A DNA stretch of 64,000 nt from Sulfuritalea sp. (GCA_016712985.1 JADJQA010000006.1:123244-187243), one strand, 5' to 3'; positions 16,720 to 25,558 are shown, counted from the stretch's first letter. Notes: a model not told the origin generated them from the sequence alone. Program-made: numbers and translations.

Positions 16720-17244
16720 TCACCCCGCTGTCGGGTTCGGCGCCAGGGACGTGATCGCCGACCACTCCTCGATTTCTCCCAGCCGGCAACCCAGGCATTG
16801 CGCCATGCCGCGGGCGCCGCTGCCCATGACCGCGAAATGGCGCCAGGCGAACAGCGGCCTCAGCAACGGCGCGGAGAAACGCATCCAGGGCTTCGCGAGT
16901 TCCACGTCCCAGCGGTAGGTCAGGCGCACGGCGCCGGGACCGTCCTCTTCGATCACCCACAGGCCGATGCCGCGCAGGTCGCCATCGGCCGCTGCTTCGA
17001 TCTCTCGCAGTCGCTCGGCACGGGTCGTGGTCATGACGACCGAGAACCCGTAGCCCAGCCCGCTGCGCCAGCGGAAGCCACGCCTGGCGCCGATGCCTTC
17101 GGCATTGCCGGCGCCAAGCGGCTCGACACTTGCCAGGTGGGGCCACCAGCCGGGCCAGTCCTCGGGCTGGCTGAGCAGTTCCCAAAGCCGCTCGCGCGTG
17201 GTTTGCAGGCGCCAGCGGCTGACCAGAACCAGGCGGGGGCTCAC
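16720..17244 (-). CDS. SRPBCC (polyketide-cyclase-like) family protein
   Basis: About 174 residues from the GTG. The start VLVSRWRLQTTRERLWELLSQPEDWPGWWPHLASVEPL and the strands that follow (RGFRWRSGLGYGFSVVMTTTRAERLREIEA; VRLTYRWDVELAKPWMRF) have the START/SRPBCC hydrophobic-pocket pattern. The end GARGMAQCLGCRLGEIEEW is usual for family members near ECF/ChrR loci. It probably binds a small hydrophobic ligand, and no catalytic function is assignable. It starts 11 bases after the ChrR-like stop and is the last gene of the operon. The reading frame is open upstream inside the cupin gene, so the start is set by position. Confidence 0.75.
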   Translation of the reverse strand: MSPRLVLVSRWRLQTTRERLWELLSQPEDWPGWWPHLASVEPLGAGNAEGIGARRGFRWRSGLGYGFSVVMTTTRAERLREIEAAADGDLRGIGLWVIEEDGPGAVRLTYRWDVELAKPWMRFSAPLLRPLFAWRHFAVMGSGARGMAQCLGCRLGEIEEWSAITSLAPNPTAG

Positions 17245-17254
17245 CGCGGCGGGC

Positions 17255-18127
17255 TCACGCGGCCGGCGCCGGCAGGTAGTTGCCGCTGCGCAGGAAGGCC
17301 ATGCCGCCTGTCTCGCTGAAGGTCTCCAGATGCACGCTGCCGTGGGGCGCCAGATGGAACTCGCCGGCCCGCACCAGGATGTCGCCGAAGAAGGCCTCGC
17401 CCGCCAGCATGATGCATTCCTCCTCGCCGTCGTGGGCATGTGGCGGCAGGCGGGTGCCGCGGGCCAGGCGGATGAATCGGGAGACGAAATTGCCATCGCG
17501 CCAGAGCAGCTTCTGCTCTGCACCGTCGGCGATGGTCTCCCAGGCGCCATCGCCGGCCAGCACGGTATGCAGCGCCGGACCGTCGCCCGGCACCAGGCCG
17601 CCGACAAGTTCGGCGAGCACCGCTGCCGCGTGTCCCAGCGATGTCCCGCGCAGGTAGGCGATGCCGCCCTGGCGGGAACTGATGCGGCCATGGCGGCTGC
17701 CCGCGGGCGAGACATGGTAGTCGCCGGGGCCCAGCTCCAGGTCGCCCAGTTGCAACCCGCCCTGGAGCACGATGCCTTCCTCGAGGTGGCGGTGGCGGTG
17801 CACCGGCAGCGCCGCTCCCGGCGCCAACTCGATGAGCACGGAGGCGCCCGCCGGGCCTTCGCGCAGGGTTTTGGCGCGCACGCCGGCCTTGATGTTGCGC
17901 CAGGCGCCGTCGCCGGCACGCACGGTGACCAGCCCGGCGTGGCGGCGCTGGCTCTCGCCGACGCGGGCCATCAGCCTTCCGCGCAGGCTTGCCCGGTGAG
18001 CCGGGGGAACTTCCATGGGCGCCAGGCTCTCGAGGATCAGCCGATTGATTTCGCGCTCGGCGCGGCCGTCATCGCCGGAAGACTCGTCCGGGAAGTCACT
18101 GGCGGGTGGGGTGGAATCGGTACTCAT
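17255..18127 (-). CDS. ChrR-like double-cupin anti-sigma factor
   Basis: 290 residues with two cupin domains. The first has HRHRHLEEGIVLQGGLQLGDLELGPGDYHV and the second HAHDGEEECIMLAGEAFFGDILVRAGEFHLAPHGSVH; both keep the HxH...E metal pattern. The short N-terminal part is where ChrR-type factors bind sigma. In Rhodobacter, ChrR holds RpoE inactive until singlet oxygen appears. Its ATG overlaps the sigma-factor stop (ATGA), the classic sigma/anti-sigma arrangement. The zinc-binding N-terminal HxxxCxxC of true ChrR was not seen, so sensing may differ. Confidence 0.78.
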   Translation of the reverse strand: MSTDSTPPASDFPDESSGDDGRAEREINRLILESLAPMEVPPAHRASLRGRLMARVGESQRRHAGLVTVRAGDGAWRNIKAGVRAKTLREGPAGASVLIELAPGAALPVHRHRHLEEGIVLQGGLQLGDLELGPGDYHVSPAGSRHGRISSRQGGIAYLRGTSLGHAAAVLAELVGGLVPGDGPALHTVLAGDGAWETIADGAEQKLLWRDGNFVSRFIRLARGTRLPPHAHDGEEECIMLAGEAFFGDILVRAGEFHLAPHGSVHLETFSETGGMAFLRSGNYLPAPAA

Positions 18128-18992
18128 GGCATCACCATGTGGCTCGGGTTGACGCCGCCCGGCGCGGAGCCCAGAAGCTCGCGCAGGCGCAGCAGGGCGC
18201 GGCGGATGTGGGACTTGACGGTGCCCAGCGGCAGGCCCATCTGCCCCGCGATCTCCTCGTGCGAAAGGCCGCGGAAGAAGGCCAGCGCCACGAGTTGCCT
18301 GGGCAGGGGTTCGAGGTCGCGCAGGGCGGCATGCAGGCGGTGCTGCTTTTCGACGGCGTCGAGCAGGTCGTGGGGGTTGCTGCCGTCTTCCGCCTCGATG
18401 TTGGCGAGGCGATCGTCGCCGAGAGGCTCGGCGGTGTCCGCACGACGCAAGGCATCGAGGGCGCGGCTGCGGGCGATGGTCATGATCCAGGCCACCACGG
18501 CGCCGCGAGCGGGTCGAAGCGCGGCGCCTGGCGCCAGACCTGCCAGAAGCAATCCTCGGTCACTTCCTCGGCGGTCTGCACCTGACGGGTGATGCGCAGG
18601 GCGAGGCCATACACCCGGCCGGCCATGGTTTCGTAGAGTTCCGCGAGGGCCTGCTGGTCCTGTCGCACCACGCGCGCGATCCAGTCCCGCAGGCAAGCCT
18701 TGCTGGCCGCCGCCGCGCTTTCGCCTCCGTGGGTCTCCTCGTCCGCCGCCGCGGTGCCTGCCGGCGCGTGGAACCATGTGTCGCCGCCCGCTGTTGTTGG
18801 CGGCGGGGAATCGAAGTTGTCGGTCAAGACCATCCGCGCATCCTGCACCAATCCCTCGCTTTCGCCAAACTCGCTTGCTGCGGACGCAGACGTGGCGCGG
18901 GCGATCGCGACCGTCGCGGGCCCGAAGAAATCGGGTAGCGCGAGGGGCGCCGCGTAGCGCCTTGGCGGATCATCGGCGGTGCGGGGTGACAT
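18124..18992 (-). CDS. ECF-type RNA polymerase sigma factor (one frameshift)
   Basis: Region 2 is in one frame (LRDWIARVVRQDQQALAELYETMAGRVYGLALRITRQVQTAEEVTEDCFWQVWRQAPRFDP). After a frame change near 18511, beside a run of three G, the rest is in another: VVAWIMTIARSRALDALRR, then region 4 (LEPLPRQLVALAFFRGLSHEEIAGQMGLPLGTVKSHIRRALLRLRELL). One missing base restores the gene. The region 4 helix-turn-helix is complete. The ATG used gives a long, unstructured N-terminus of some 85 residues, and a later start at 18833 is possible. It overlaps the anti-sigma gene. Confidence 0.88.
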
Positions 18993-19019
18993 GGTGCATG
19001 CGGTGCGTCGCGGCGGCTG

Positions 19020-19415
19020 TCACGGCGTCGACGAGCGGCGCAGGAAGGCCACCAGGTCGTCGCGATCGCTCGCCACGGGGACCGAATAGCCCATGCGCTG
19101 ACCGGGGACGAGGGCCTCCGGATTCTTCAGCCAGGCATCGAGAGACGCGGCGTCCCAAACCATGCCCGCCCCCTTGAGGGCCGGCGAGTAGTCGTAGCCG
19201 GGCGCGGAACCCGCGCGGCGGCCGAACACGCCCCGGTGCATGGGCCCGACCCGATGCGCATCGAGGCTGTGGCAGGCGCCGCAGCGGGCTTCGTACAGCG
19301 CGCCGCCGCGCTCGGCGTCGGCGGCCCGCGCGGCCCCGGCCGGATGAACCGCCAGGGCAGCCATCACGGTCAGCAGCGCCGTGGCCCGCAAGACAGGCCC
19401 GGCGGCCCGCGCCAC
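19020..19415 (-). CDS. Class I c-type cytochrome
   Basis: 131 residues: signal peptide (TALLTVMAALAVHPAGAARA), heme attachment motif CGACH at residues 45-49, and a distal ligand Met in LVPGQRMGYSVP near residue 104. A single-heme, soluble periplasmic electron carrier. It begins GTG, two bases after the stop of the ferritin-like gene, and lies before the sigma-factor gene, so it belongs to the same unit. Its partner may be the exported ferritin-like protein. Confidence 0.88.
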   Translation of the reverse strand: MARAAGPVLRATALLTVMAALAVHPAGAARAADAERGGALYEARCGACHSLDAHRVGPMHRGVFGRRAGSAPGYDYSPALKGAGMVWDAASLDAWLKNPEALVPGQRMGYSVPVASDRDDLVAFLRRSSTP

Positions 19416-19416
19416 C

Positions 19417-20007
19417 TTACGCTCCGAAGCTCAGGGCAGCGACCGGCACCGGCTTGCCCAGGGCATTCGCGAGCAGCGACCAGTGCATGGTTTCGTCGGC
19501 CGCCAGACGCGCCGCCACCTTGGCCAGATCCTTGTCGCCGAGCGAGGGAATGACGCCGAGATAGGCGTTGACAGCGCCCAGTTCGAGGCGCGCCGCCAGC
19601 GTCAGGACATCCGCCTGGGATTTGAGTCCGCCCGCGCCAAGGGCCGCCGCATAGTCGGCGTTGGACTTGGCCATCACGGCTTTGCCGCCCATCTTCTCTA
19701 TGGTCGCGACGAGCGCGTCGCGGTGCCCCTTGTGATGGCTCTGGAACAGCACGGCGATGTCCAGCACCGGCTTCTGCAGCAGTCCGCTCTCGGCGCCGAC
19801 CTGGTAGGCGGCGATGGCCTCGTGCTCCAGGCCGAGGGCCACATTGAGGATGCCCACGTCGCCGGCCGGATTGCCGGCCGCCGCCGCGGCGAGGCGGGAA
19901 TGGCCGGCGAGCAGTGCCAGGGCGGCGCCGGAGATGGCGATACCGCCGGTCGCGCCGAGGAAGCTGCGGCGGGAGGGATCGGGAGATGGGTTGGTCTTGA
20001 TCAGCAT
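19417..20007 (-). CDS. Exported ferritin-like domain protein (Tat signal)
   Basis: 196 residues. The N-terminus PDPSRRSFLGATGGIAISGAALALLAG is a twin-arginine signal. The rest is a four-helix ferritin-like domain with E/H pairs at LGLEHEAIAAYQ, FQSHHKGHRDALV, RLELGAVNAYLG and AADETMHWSLL, the residues that hold a di-iron centre in this family. It is probably folded in the cytoplasm with its metal and exported. It is the first gene of the operon with cytochrome c, ECF sigma, cupin and SRPBCC genes, hence a likely direct target of that sigma factor. Confidence 0.82.
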   Translation of the reverse strand: MLIKTNPSPDPSRRSFLGATGGIAISGAALALLAGHSRLAAAAAGNPAGDVGILNVALGLEHEAIAAYQVGAESGLLQKPVLDIAVLFQSHHKGHRDALVATIEKMGGKAVMAKSNADYAAALGAGGLKSQADVLTLAARLELGAVNAYLGVIPSLGDKDLAKVAARLAADETMHWSLLANALGKPVPVAALSFGA

Positions 20008-20087
20008 GGCGTTTCCTTCATTCAGTTGCGGCCTCGCGGGCCGGATTGGGTATTTGTCAAGGGGCGCCTGGCAGGCACCTGTTTACC

Positions 20088-20116
20088 CATACGCGACGGC
20101 GTCGAATCCGGATGCA
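20088..20116 (-). promoter_or_regulatory. Candidate ECF-sigma promoter of the ferritin-like operon
   Basis: On the minus strand TGCATCC, then 16 bases, then CGTATG, ending about 80 bases before the first ATG. The hexamer pair and spacing are typical of ECF promoters, and the site precedes an operon that encodes its own ECF sigma and anti-sigma factor, so autoregulation is plausible. Only one copy was noted, so the assignment is tentative. Confidence 0.4.
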
Positions 20117-20441
20117 GAAAACTTCTGACCAAGTGCGATCTGGGGTTCGATCGCGGAAATCGCACGGTCCAATCCAGTTGGCGACCAAGGGTGGAGTCAG
20201 CCTCTCGTGTTCAACTACCTCGAAACTTCGATTGGTTCGGGTTGAGTCGTAAGCGTGCTACGGATCCCCTATTGCCTCACGTCTCGGCTTGAGGTGTGGG
20301 TTCCGCGCGCAGAGGCAACAACGAATCGATCTGGCTGTTGAGGCAGGTCGGCAGCCTCTCCAACGTCTCGCGTGCGGAACAGACCGAAATCTAGTGATGC
20401 ATCCCTACGGTCGCATGGCGACAAAGTACGACGGCCTTTCG
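20117..20441. other. Intergenic region without a recognised gene
   Basis: No start, ribosome-binding site or family-like translation was found on either strand. Base composition is lower in GC than the flanking genes. It may hold only the promoter side of the ferritin-like operon and the 3' region of sixA, which ends here. Confidence 0.5.
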
Positions 20442-20933
20442 CTACCCTTTCTTCGGATAGTCGAGGACGACCTTCTCCACATTTACGGAACCGATGGTCG
20501 CCCATGACTTCGACTCGAACGTGAATTGCGCAACCGAGCACGTCGGCAGCAGTGCGATATCGGTGGACAAACGATGCGCAAGTTCGGAGATCTCGGGGTT
20601 GTGCCCAAAGAGCATCACGCACTTCAGCTTGTCATTGAGTCCGCCAATTACCGCCAGCAGGGTCTCGGGGTCGGTGGCATACAGCCGGTCATCCACAACG
20701 ATATCCTTGGTCTTGTAGCCGAGTTCGCCGGCGATGATTTCCGCGGTTGTAAGCGCTCGACGTGCAGGACTCGACAGCATCAGGTCAGGTTTCCCCTGCT
20801 GTTTCGCCAGGCGTTTGCCCATCATGGGCGCGTCACGCCTGCCGCGGTCGGCCAACGGCCGCTCCGTGTCGGGCAGGTCAAGGCTATCCCAACTCGACTT
20901 GGCATGACGAACAAGGATTAGTGTTCGCTTCAT
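20442..20933 (-). CDS. sixA: SixA-type histidine phosphatase
   Basis: 163 residues. The catalytic RHG-type motif is LILVRHAKSSWD (RHA) and the second histidine is in LFGHNPEISELAHRL; DTERPLADRGRRDAPMMGKRL and LMLSSPARRALTTAEII complete the histidine-phosphatase fold. SixA removes phosphate from phosphohistidine proteins such as HPt or PTS domains. It is the last ordinary chromosomal gene before the defence cassette and faces away from it. Confidence 0.87.
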   Translation of the reverse strand: MKRTLILVRHAKSSWDSLDLPDTERPLADRGRRDAPMMGKRLAKQQGKPDLMLSSPARRALTTAEIIAGELGYKTKDIVVDDRLYATDPETLLAVIGGLNDKLKCVMLFGHNPEISELAHRLSTDIALLPTCSVAQFTFESKSWATIGSVNVEKVVLDYPKKG

Positions 20934-21246
20934 TCAACCTATTTTCCTCAGTTGACGCCATAAATGCGTTGCATCCAATTGATTCTCGGAGGCATTTGTT
21001 GATCAAAAATCTACCAAAAAGGTAACTGTGGCGCAGTTCCAAAAAGCGTCGCCAATATCATGATAAGAATAGCGTTTCTCTATTCAGCACCTTCAGAATG
21101 TTGGGGCAACTGAGGAATTTAGGTTCAATCCTCTGCGGCGACCGTTCGCGGCATTTTGCCACCACCAGCTCGCGGGGAGCATGGCAAACTCTCGTAGTCG
21201 GCCATCAGCGGACCGTCGAGCTATCCGTCTCGACCGTCAGCAATAG
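20934..21246. other. AT-richer spacer before the defence cassette
   Basis: No convincing gene. The part up to about 21110 is noticeably richer in A and T (GATAAGAATAGCG, TTTCTCTATTCAG) than the flanking genes and would suit the promoter of the cassette and of sixA. This is probably the left boundary of the acquired block. Confidence 0.4.
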
Positions 21247-21318
21247 ACTGGGAGCGGACGGTCGCCTTTCCGAGACCACAGGCAGGAAAGTGCCCTGTCT
21301 GGTGAGGCACTGCGCGGC

Positions 21319-22338
21319 TTGCTTGAGAAGATTCCGATCCTTCAAGTGGAAGGCATCGATGCCGAAGCCATGTCCGACGATTGGGAGCCGGACTTGATCG
21401 CCCGGTTGCTCGTAGGCGGTCGTCCGCACCTGCTCATCTGCGAGTACAAGTCGAACGGGCAGCCGCGGTACGCCCGATCCGCGCTGCTGGAGCTGCGGAA
21501 CTACATAGCGCACAGAGCCCCCAAGGCGACGCCCGTCTTCATCGCGCCCTACATCTCACCCGCAGTGAGACAGTTGTGTGAAGAGAAGGGCGTCGGCTAC
21601 CTCGACTTGGAGGGAAACGCCCGGATCGCCTTCGGTGGTGTATTCATCGAGCGCGTGGTGGCGGACAGGCCTGCGGCCGAACAACGCGAACTCAAGTCGC
21701 TGTTCAGGCCGAAATCCGCGCAGGTGCTGCGTGCCATGCTGCGTGAAGCAAGCCGTGCATGGCGGGTCACCGAGTTGTCGGAAATCTCCGGGGTCAGCCT
21801 TGGGCACGTCAGCAATGTGCGCACCGGCTTGATTGATCGGGAGTGGGCACGCGCGTCGGACGATGGTCTGGTCCTCTCGGAGCCCAATGCCCTGCTAGAC
21901 GCATGGCGGGACAGCTACACCGCGCCACCAGGTGAGCGGCTGCGCTTCTACACGTCGCTGCATGGGAGCGCACTTGAAGACGCGGCTCGAAGCGCTCTGC
22001 GTGCGGATAACGCCCCCGGGCGTGCTGCCTTCGCATCGTTTTCGGCGGCCCAATGGCTTTCCCCTTACGCGCGCACCGGCACGCACTACTTCTTCGCTGA
22101 CGGGGAAGGCTTGCGCAAGCTCCAGGCAGCGCTGAAGCTCGCGCCCGCCTCCAAGGGGGAGAACGTGGTCGTCACCGTGCCGAAGGACTTGGGACTGCTC
22201 TCCGACACCGTTGAACCTGCACCGGGCGCGGTTTGCACGAGTCCGATTCAGACCTATCTCGATCTCTCCATTGCCGGCGAACGCGGCGCCGAGGCCGCCG
22301 ACCACCTGCGGCAGGAAAGACTCTCATGGCCCAAATGA
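21319..22338 (+). CDS. AbiEi-family type IV antitoxin-like protein with nuclease-like N-terminus
   Basis: 339 residues. The first 90 contain PDLIARLLVGGRPHLLICEYKSNGQPR, a D...ExK arrangement like PD-(D/E)XK nucleases, followed by YIAHRAPKATPVFIAPYISPAVRQLCEEKGVGYLDLEGNARI. Then comes a winged helix-turn-helix (RAWRVTELSEISGVSLGHVSNVRTGLIDREW) and a C-terminal domain with SPIQTYLDLSIAGERGAEAADHLR. This is the pattern annotated as AbiEi antitoxin. The start is unclear: the frame is open from 21247 and the N-terminus has no ATG before 21370, so the TTG is a guess. It overlaps the next gene by 13 bases. Confidence 0.75.
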   Translation: MLEKIPILQVEGIDAEAMSDDWEPDLIARLLVGGRPHLLICEYKSNGQPRYARSALLELRNYIAHRAPKATPVFIAPYISPAVRQLCEEKGVGYLDLEGNARIAFGGVFIERVVADRPAAEQRELKSLFRPKSAQVLRAMLREASRAWRVTELSEISGVSLGHVSNVRTGLIDREWARASDDGLVLSEPNALLDAWRDSYTAPPGERLRFYTSLHGSALEDAARSALRADNAPGRAAFASFSAAQWLSPYARTGTHYFFADGEGLRKLQAALKLAPASKGENVVVTVPKDLGLLSDTVEPAPGAVCTSPIQTYLDLSIAGERGAEAADHLRQERLSWPK

Positions 22339-23198
22339 CACCACCCCAAGAACCACAGTCGGCGGCCGAGTACGACGACCGCACGACTGCGGCCGTGAAA
22401 TCCGTATTGATCGAGATCGGCCAGATTCTTGGCAGTTTCAGGGGAAAGTTCGCCATCATCGGCGGTGCGGTTCCTTGGCTGCTGCTGGCCAACGAGGACA
22501 TGCCCCACGTTGGCACGCTCGACGTAGACGTCGGGCTGGACGCGGAAGCACTCGGCGACGGCGAGTACGCCACCCTGATCGGAGCGCTTCAAGGCCATGG
22601 ATACGCTCAGCGCGAGGGGCTTCGGCGCTTCCAGTTGGTTCGCCAAGTGCCCGCGCGTGATGACGGGGAAGCGATCGATGTTGTGGTCGATTTCTTGATG
22701 CCGCGCGACGCGGAAATCGTCAGGAACGATCCGCCCTTGATCAGCGATTTCGCCGTGCAACGGGCGGATGGCGCCGACTTGGCGATGCGCTTCTATCAAC
22801 TCGTGGCCGTGGCAGGTCCAATGCCGGACGGTGGGACAAACCGCGTAGAGATTGCGGTGTGCTCCATCCCCGCTTTACTGGCGATGAAGGGCCATGCGCT
22901 GGCCGGACGCTACAAGCAGAAGGATGCCTACGACATCTACTACTGCGTGCGGAACTATCCCAATGGGATCGAGGCGTTGGCGCGGGAATGTCGCCCACTC
23001 CTGGGGCATGCAAGCGGTGAACGCGGCTTCCGGCACATCGCCGAGAAGTTCGACACCTTCGATGGACACGGCCCAACCTGTGTGCGACGCTTCGTCGAAG
23101 ACACGCATGCACTGGGTGATCGCACGCCCGAACAGTGGCAGCAGGATGCGTTTGGGCAGATCGACGCATTGCTGCGCACCATGGCACTGCGAGATTGA
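22326..23198 (+). CDS. AbiEii/AbiGii-type nucleotidyltransferase
   Basis: 290 residues. Nucleotidyltransferase signature FAIIGGAVPWLLLANEDMPHVGTLDVDVGLD near residue 40 (GG with the following DxD), then IDVVVDFLMPRDAEI and IPALLAMKGHALAGRYKQKDAYDIYYCVRNYP, the helical part shared by AbiEii toxins. In type IV systems the NTase is the toxin (some modify tRNA 3' ends) and AbiEi is the repressor/antitoxin. The 13-base overlap with AbiEi and the 10-base gap to the next gene indicate one operon. Confidence 0.75.
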   Translation: MAQMTPPQEPQSAAEYDDRTTAAVKSVLIEIGQILGSFRGKFAIIGGAVPWLLLANEDMPHVGTLDVDVGLDAEALGDGEYATLIGALQGHGYAQREGLRRFQLVRQVPARDDGEAIDVVVDFLMPRDAEIVRNDPPLISDFAVQRADGADLAMRFYQLVAVAGPMPDGGTNRVEIAVCSIPALLAMKGHALAGRYKQKDAYDIYYCVRNYPNGIEALARECRPLLGHASGERGFRHIAEKFDTFDGHGPTCVRRFVEDTHALGDRTPEQWQQDAFGQIDALLRTMALRD

Positions 23199-23208
23199 GC
23201 CAGGCCCG

Positions 23209-24575
23209 ATGGACTACACGCAACTTCGCACGCTGCTGGAGCCGCTCATCACGGGATTGAAAGACGCCGGCACCCATACCATGCTGCCGACGCTTTGCGA
23301 AGAATTAGGACTGCCTGCGCCAGCCACCGACGGTTCCAAGCGCGACCGCATGGCTTCCAGCTTCGAGGCGGTAGCGGACACCGACCTGCCTGCGGTTGCA
23401 CGCAAGCTGCTGGTGCGCCACCCGCCCAATGCCACTACGCGCAACCAGATTCAGGACATTCTCTGGAGCGACAGTGCGTGCCCGCCAATCCCGAAGCGGT
23501 ATCGGCGCGATCTCGCGCGGCGGCTCAATAGCGAAGAGCTGTATGGGGATGCTCGCAGGTTCGACGATCTGCTGGAGCAGTTATGGATCTTGGATGCCAA
23601 TAACTGGATGCAACTGCTGGGCGGTAAGCCCACCGGATTGCGGGCGGAAATTCAGCAGCATGTCCATCGCAATCCGGAGGACTGGCTGGCCGAAACGCTG
23701 TTCGACCAGTTGGGCGCCTACGACGCTTCAGACAGACGCTTTGCGCTGTTTCTGGAGGGCTGGCTTCGGCCGACGTGCGCCCCGATGAGGCAGCGCAACG
23801 CCACTTCGTCGCTTGCGTCAACGAGTCGCTGCACAGTTGTGGCGTCGAGCTGCGCGAGACTGGTTTAGAGGGCGGCTACCCCGTCTTCTCAATGGGCTCG
23901 TTACACGCGGCGACCAAAGGCCGGCCGAAGAATCTCATCTTCGCATCACCCGACAAGCCCGATCTGCGTTTCCGCGATGCGCTGGACAACGATGTCGAGA
24001 TCGTCACCAACGCGGACAAGGTGCTCGTCTATGACCACCCCATCGGCAACGACGGACTGCGCTGGAACGACCTGCAGCAGTGGTGGAGCGATACCGAGCA
24101 GATCGCTGATGCCACGCAGGCCAAGCACTCGCTGTACAAGCGCCTCAAGGCCAGCTTGCCCCGCAACTCCCCGCCACAGTCCCTGCTGTTCGATGCCTTC
24201 TTCGAGGGGTTCCGCAGTGCCGTACCAAACCTGCCAGCGCTGTTGCCAGAAGTATGGCTGCACTGGGACCCGCGCACGGTCAAGGAACGAGGGCCGGACG
24301 CACTTTTGCGCTTTCGCATGGATTTCCTGCTCCTGCTGCCACAGGGCGTGCGGGTCGTCATCGAGGTTGACGGCAAACACCATTACGCGGATGCCGCAGG
24401 TAGCGCCGACGTACAGCGCTACGCGCAGATGGTCAAGGCGGACCGCGAACTCAAGCTGGCGGGCTATGAAGTCTTTCGCTTCGGGGCAGCGGATCTGCAG
24501 GCGCCCACAGCCAAGGCGGACGTGAAGGCCTTCTTCGAGGCGCTATTCAAACGCTACGGCGTTCCGACGAACTGA
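23209..24575 (+). CDS. AbiJ-NTD3-like protein with C-terminal DUF559/VSR-like nuclease (one frameshift)
   Basis: About 455 residues once one base is restored near 23761, where LFLEG in the first frame continues as ASADVRPDEAAQRHFVACVNE in the second. The N-terminal half (SKRDRMASSFEAVADTDLPAVARKLL ... NQIQDILWSDSACPPIPKRYRR ... HVHRNPEDWLAETLFDQLGAYDASDRRFALFLEG) resembles the AbiJ N-terminal domain 3 of abortive-infection proteins. The C-terminal part DALLRFRMDFLLLLPQGVRVVIEVDGKHHYAD with RYAQMVKADRELKLAGYEVFRFGA has the D...ExDGxxHY layout of Vsr/DUF559 endonucleases. Family naming is from memory of the pattern; the nuclease motif is seen directly. Confidence 0.65.
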
Positions 24576-24621
24576 CAAGCCAGCCCCACGCTGGCCACCA
24601 CCAAATTCCTTGGAGAGCATC

Positions 24622-25257
24622 ATGCAGAACGACCAAGACGATGGAGCGGCGGAAATTGATCCTCTCGCCAGGATGAAGTCGCCATCCGATTTCGTCGGGC
24701 AAGCGCTCTTTATTCAGGGCGAGGACTGGTACAACAACGCGATGCTGGGTTGCGTCTATTATTCTCCGTGGGACATCTACGCTGCCGGCTACAAGGATGC
24801 TGCCGACGCCTTGGTCGAGGCGTTGGCCGAGCGGAAAGCGTCCCTCGACAGCGTGGTTTACCCGCTGGTGTTCTTGTATCGCCAAGGACTGGAACTCCAA
24901 CTGAAACTGATCCTGCCGCTGGCCCGTCGCCTGGCTGGCAAGGAGGCCGGCGCCGATATCGGACATAAGCTGATGCCGTTGTGGAATGAACTGCGCCGGC
25001 ACCTCCAACAGCTCGATCCTCGCGAAGACGACAAAGATCTGCCGGCCATTGAAGATTTCATCCGCCAACTCGATACCGTCGATCCCGGTTCATTCGCCTT
25101 CCGGTACCCCACGACGAAGAGGGGCGAGGTGTCGCTCCCCGAGTTGCGACACATCAACGTAAGACACCTCTCCGAAGTCATGGACAGCGTGTTCATGCTG
25201 CTGGGCGGAATCCACTCCTGGCTCGGGGAGATGGACCAGAACGACGGCTACTACTGA
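24622..25257 (+). CDS. HEPN-like protein of the defence cassette
   Basis: 211 residues from the ATG, which has GGAGAG seven bases upstream. A helical protein: DSVVYPLVFLYRQGLELQLKLILPLARRL followed by GHKLMPLWNELRRHLQQ resembles the N-terminal helices of defence-associated HEPN proteins, and LRHINVRHLSEVMDSVFMLL contains an R-x5-H, the arrangement of HEPN ribonuclease sites. No membrane segment. It is the last gene of the same-strand run, 46 bases after the nuclease gene. Calling it HEPN is an inference; the protein itself is clearly coding. Confidence 0.5.
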   Translation: MQNDQDDGAAEIDPLARMKSPSDFVGQALFIQGEDWYNNAMLGCVYYSPWDIYAAGYKDAADALVEALAERKASLDSVVYPLVFLYRQGLELQLKLILPLARRLAGKEAGADIGHKLMPLWNELRRHLQQLDPREDDKDLPAIEDFIRQLDTVDPGSFAFRYPTTKRGEVSLPELRHINVRHLSEVMDSVFMLLGGIHSWLGEMDQNDGYY

Positions 25258-25329
25258 GTGTTCGAAGCCCTCGGTTCTCTGGCCGATATTGGCCACGCCA
25301 TAGTGGGCACGCTTCTTCAAGTCCGTCAT

Positions 25330-25483
25330 CCCCGGGCATCCACTTCGGCTCGTCGAGGATTGCGGCCGCGACCACCACCGGACCGGCGAGCGGCCCACAC
25401 CCCGCCTCGTCGACACCCGCAACGTCTCCGATGGGCTCAAGCCAGAATTGGCCGGGCCGCGCGGTGGTGTCGCGAGCGCTCAT
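25330..25483 (-). pseudogene. rnhB: Truncated rnhB (RNase HII N-terminus)
   Basis: MSARDTTARPGQFWLEPIGDVAGVDEAGCGPLAGPVVVAAAILDEP: the first strand with the catalytic Asp-Glu (GVDEAG) of RNase HII and the following GPLAGPVVVAA box are perfect, then homology stops after about 45 codons. The remaining ~150 codons, with the other catalytic residues, are missing. The break abuts the end of the defence cassette, so rnhB was probably cut by its arrival. A functional RNase H must be encoded elsewhere. Confidence 0.75.
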
Positions 25484-25528
25484 CAGCTTCTCTTTCCAGA
25501 AAGCCGCCGCTTGCCAATGACAGCTCCT

Positions 25529-25558
25529 GGCCGTTATGCAGAGCTCTGCATAACGGCC
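25529..25558. repeat. Perfect 30-bp palindrome
   Basis: GGCCGTTATGCAGAG is followed immediately by its exact reverse complement CTCTGCATAACGGCC. Weaker outer arms ATGACAG and CTGTCAT flank it, so the whole element spans about 25518-25584. It lies between the rnhB stump and the R-M/Fic debris. It might be the end of a lost mobile element, a recombinase site or a regulator's operator. Confidence 0.85.

Noticed and set aside
20008..20440. tRNA gene suspected from GTCGAATCC and GGTTCGATCGCGG stretches
   Set aside because: No acceptor stem or anticodon arm can be folded around either stretch.
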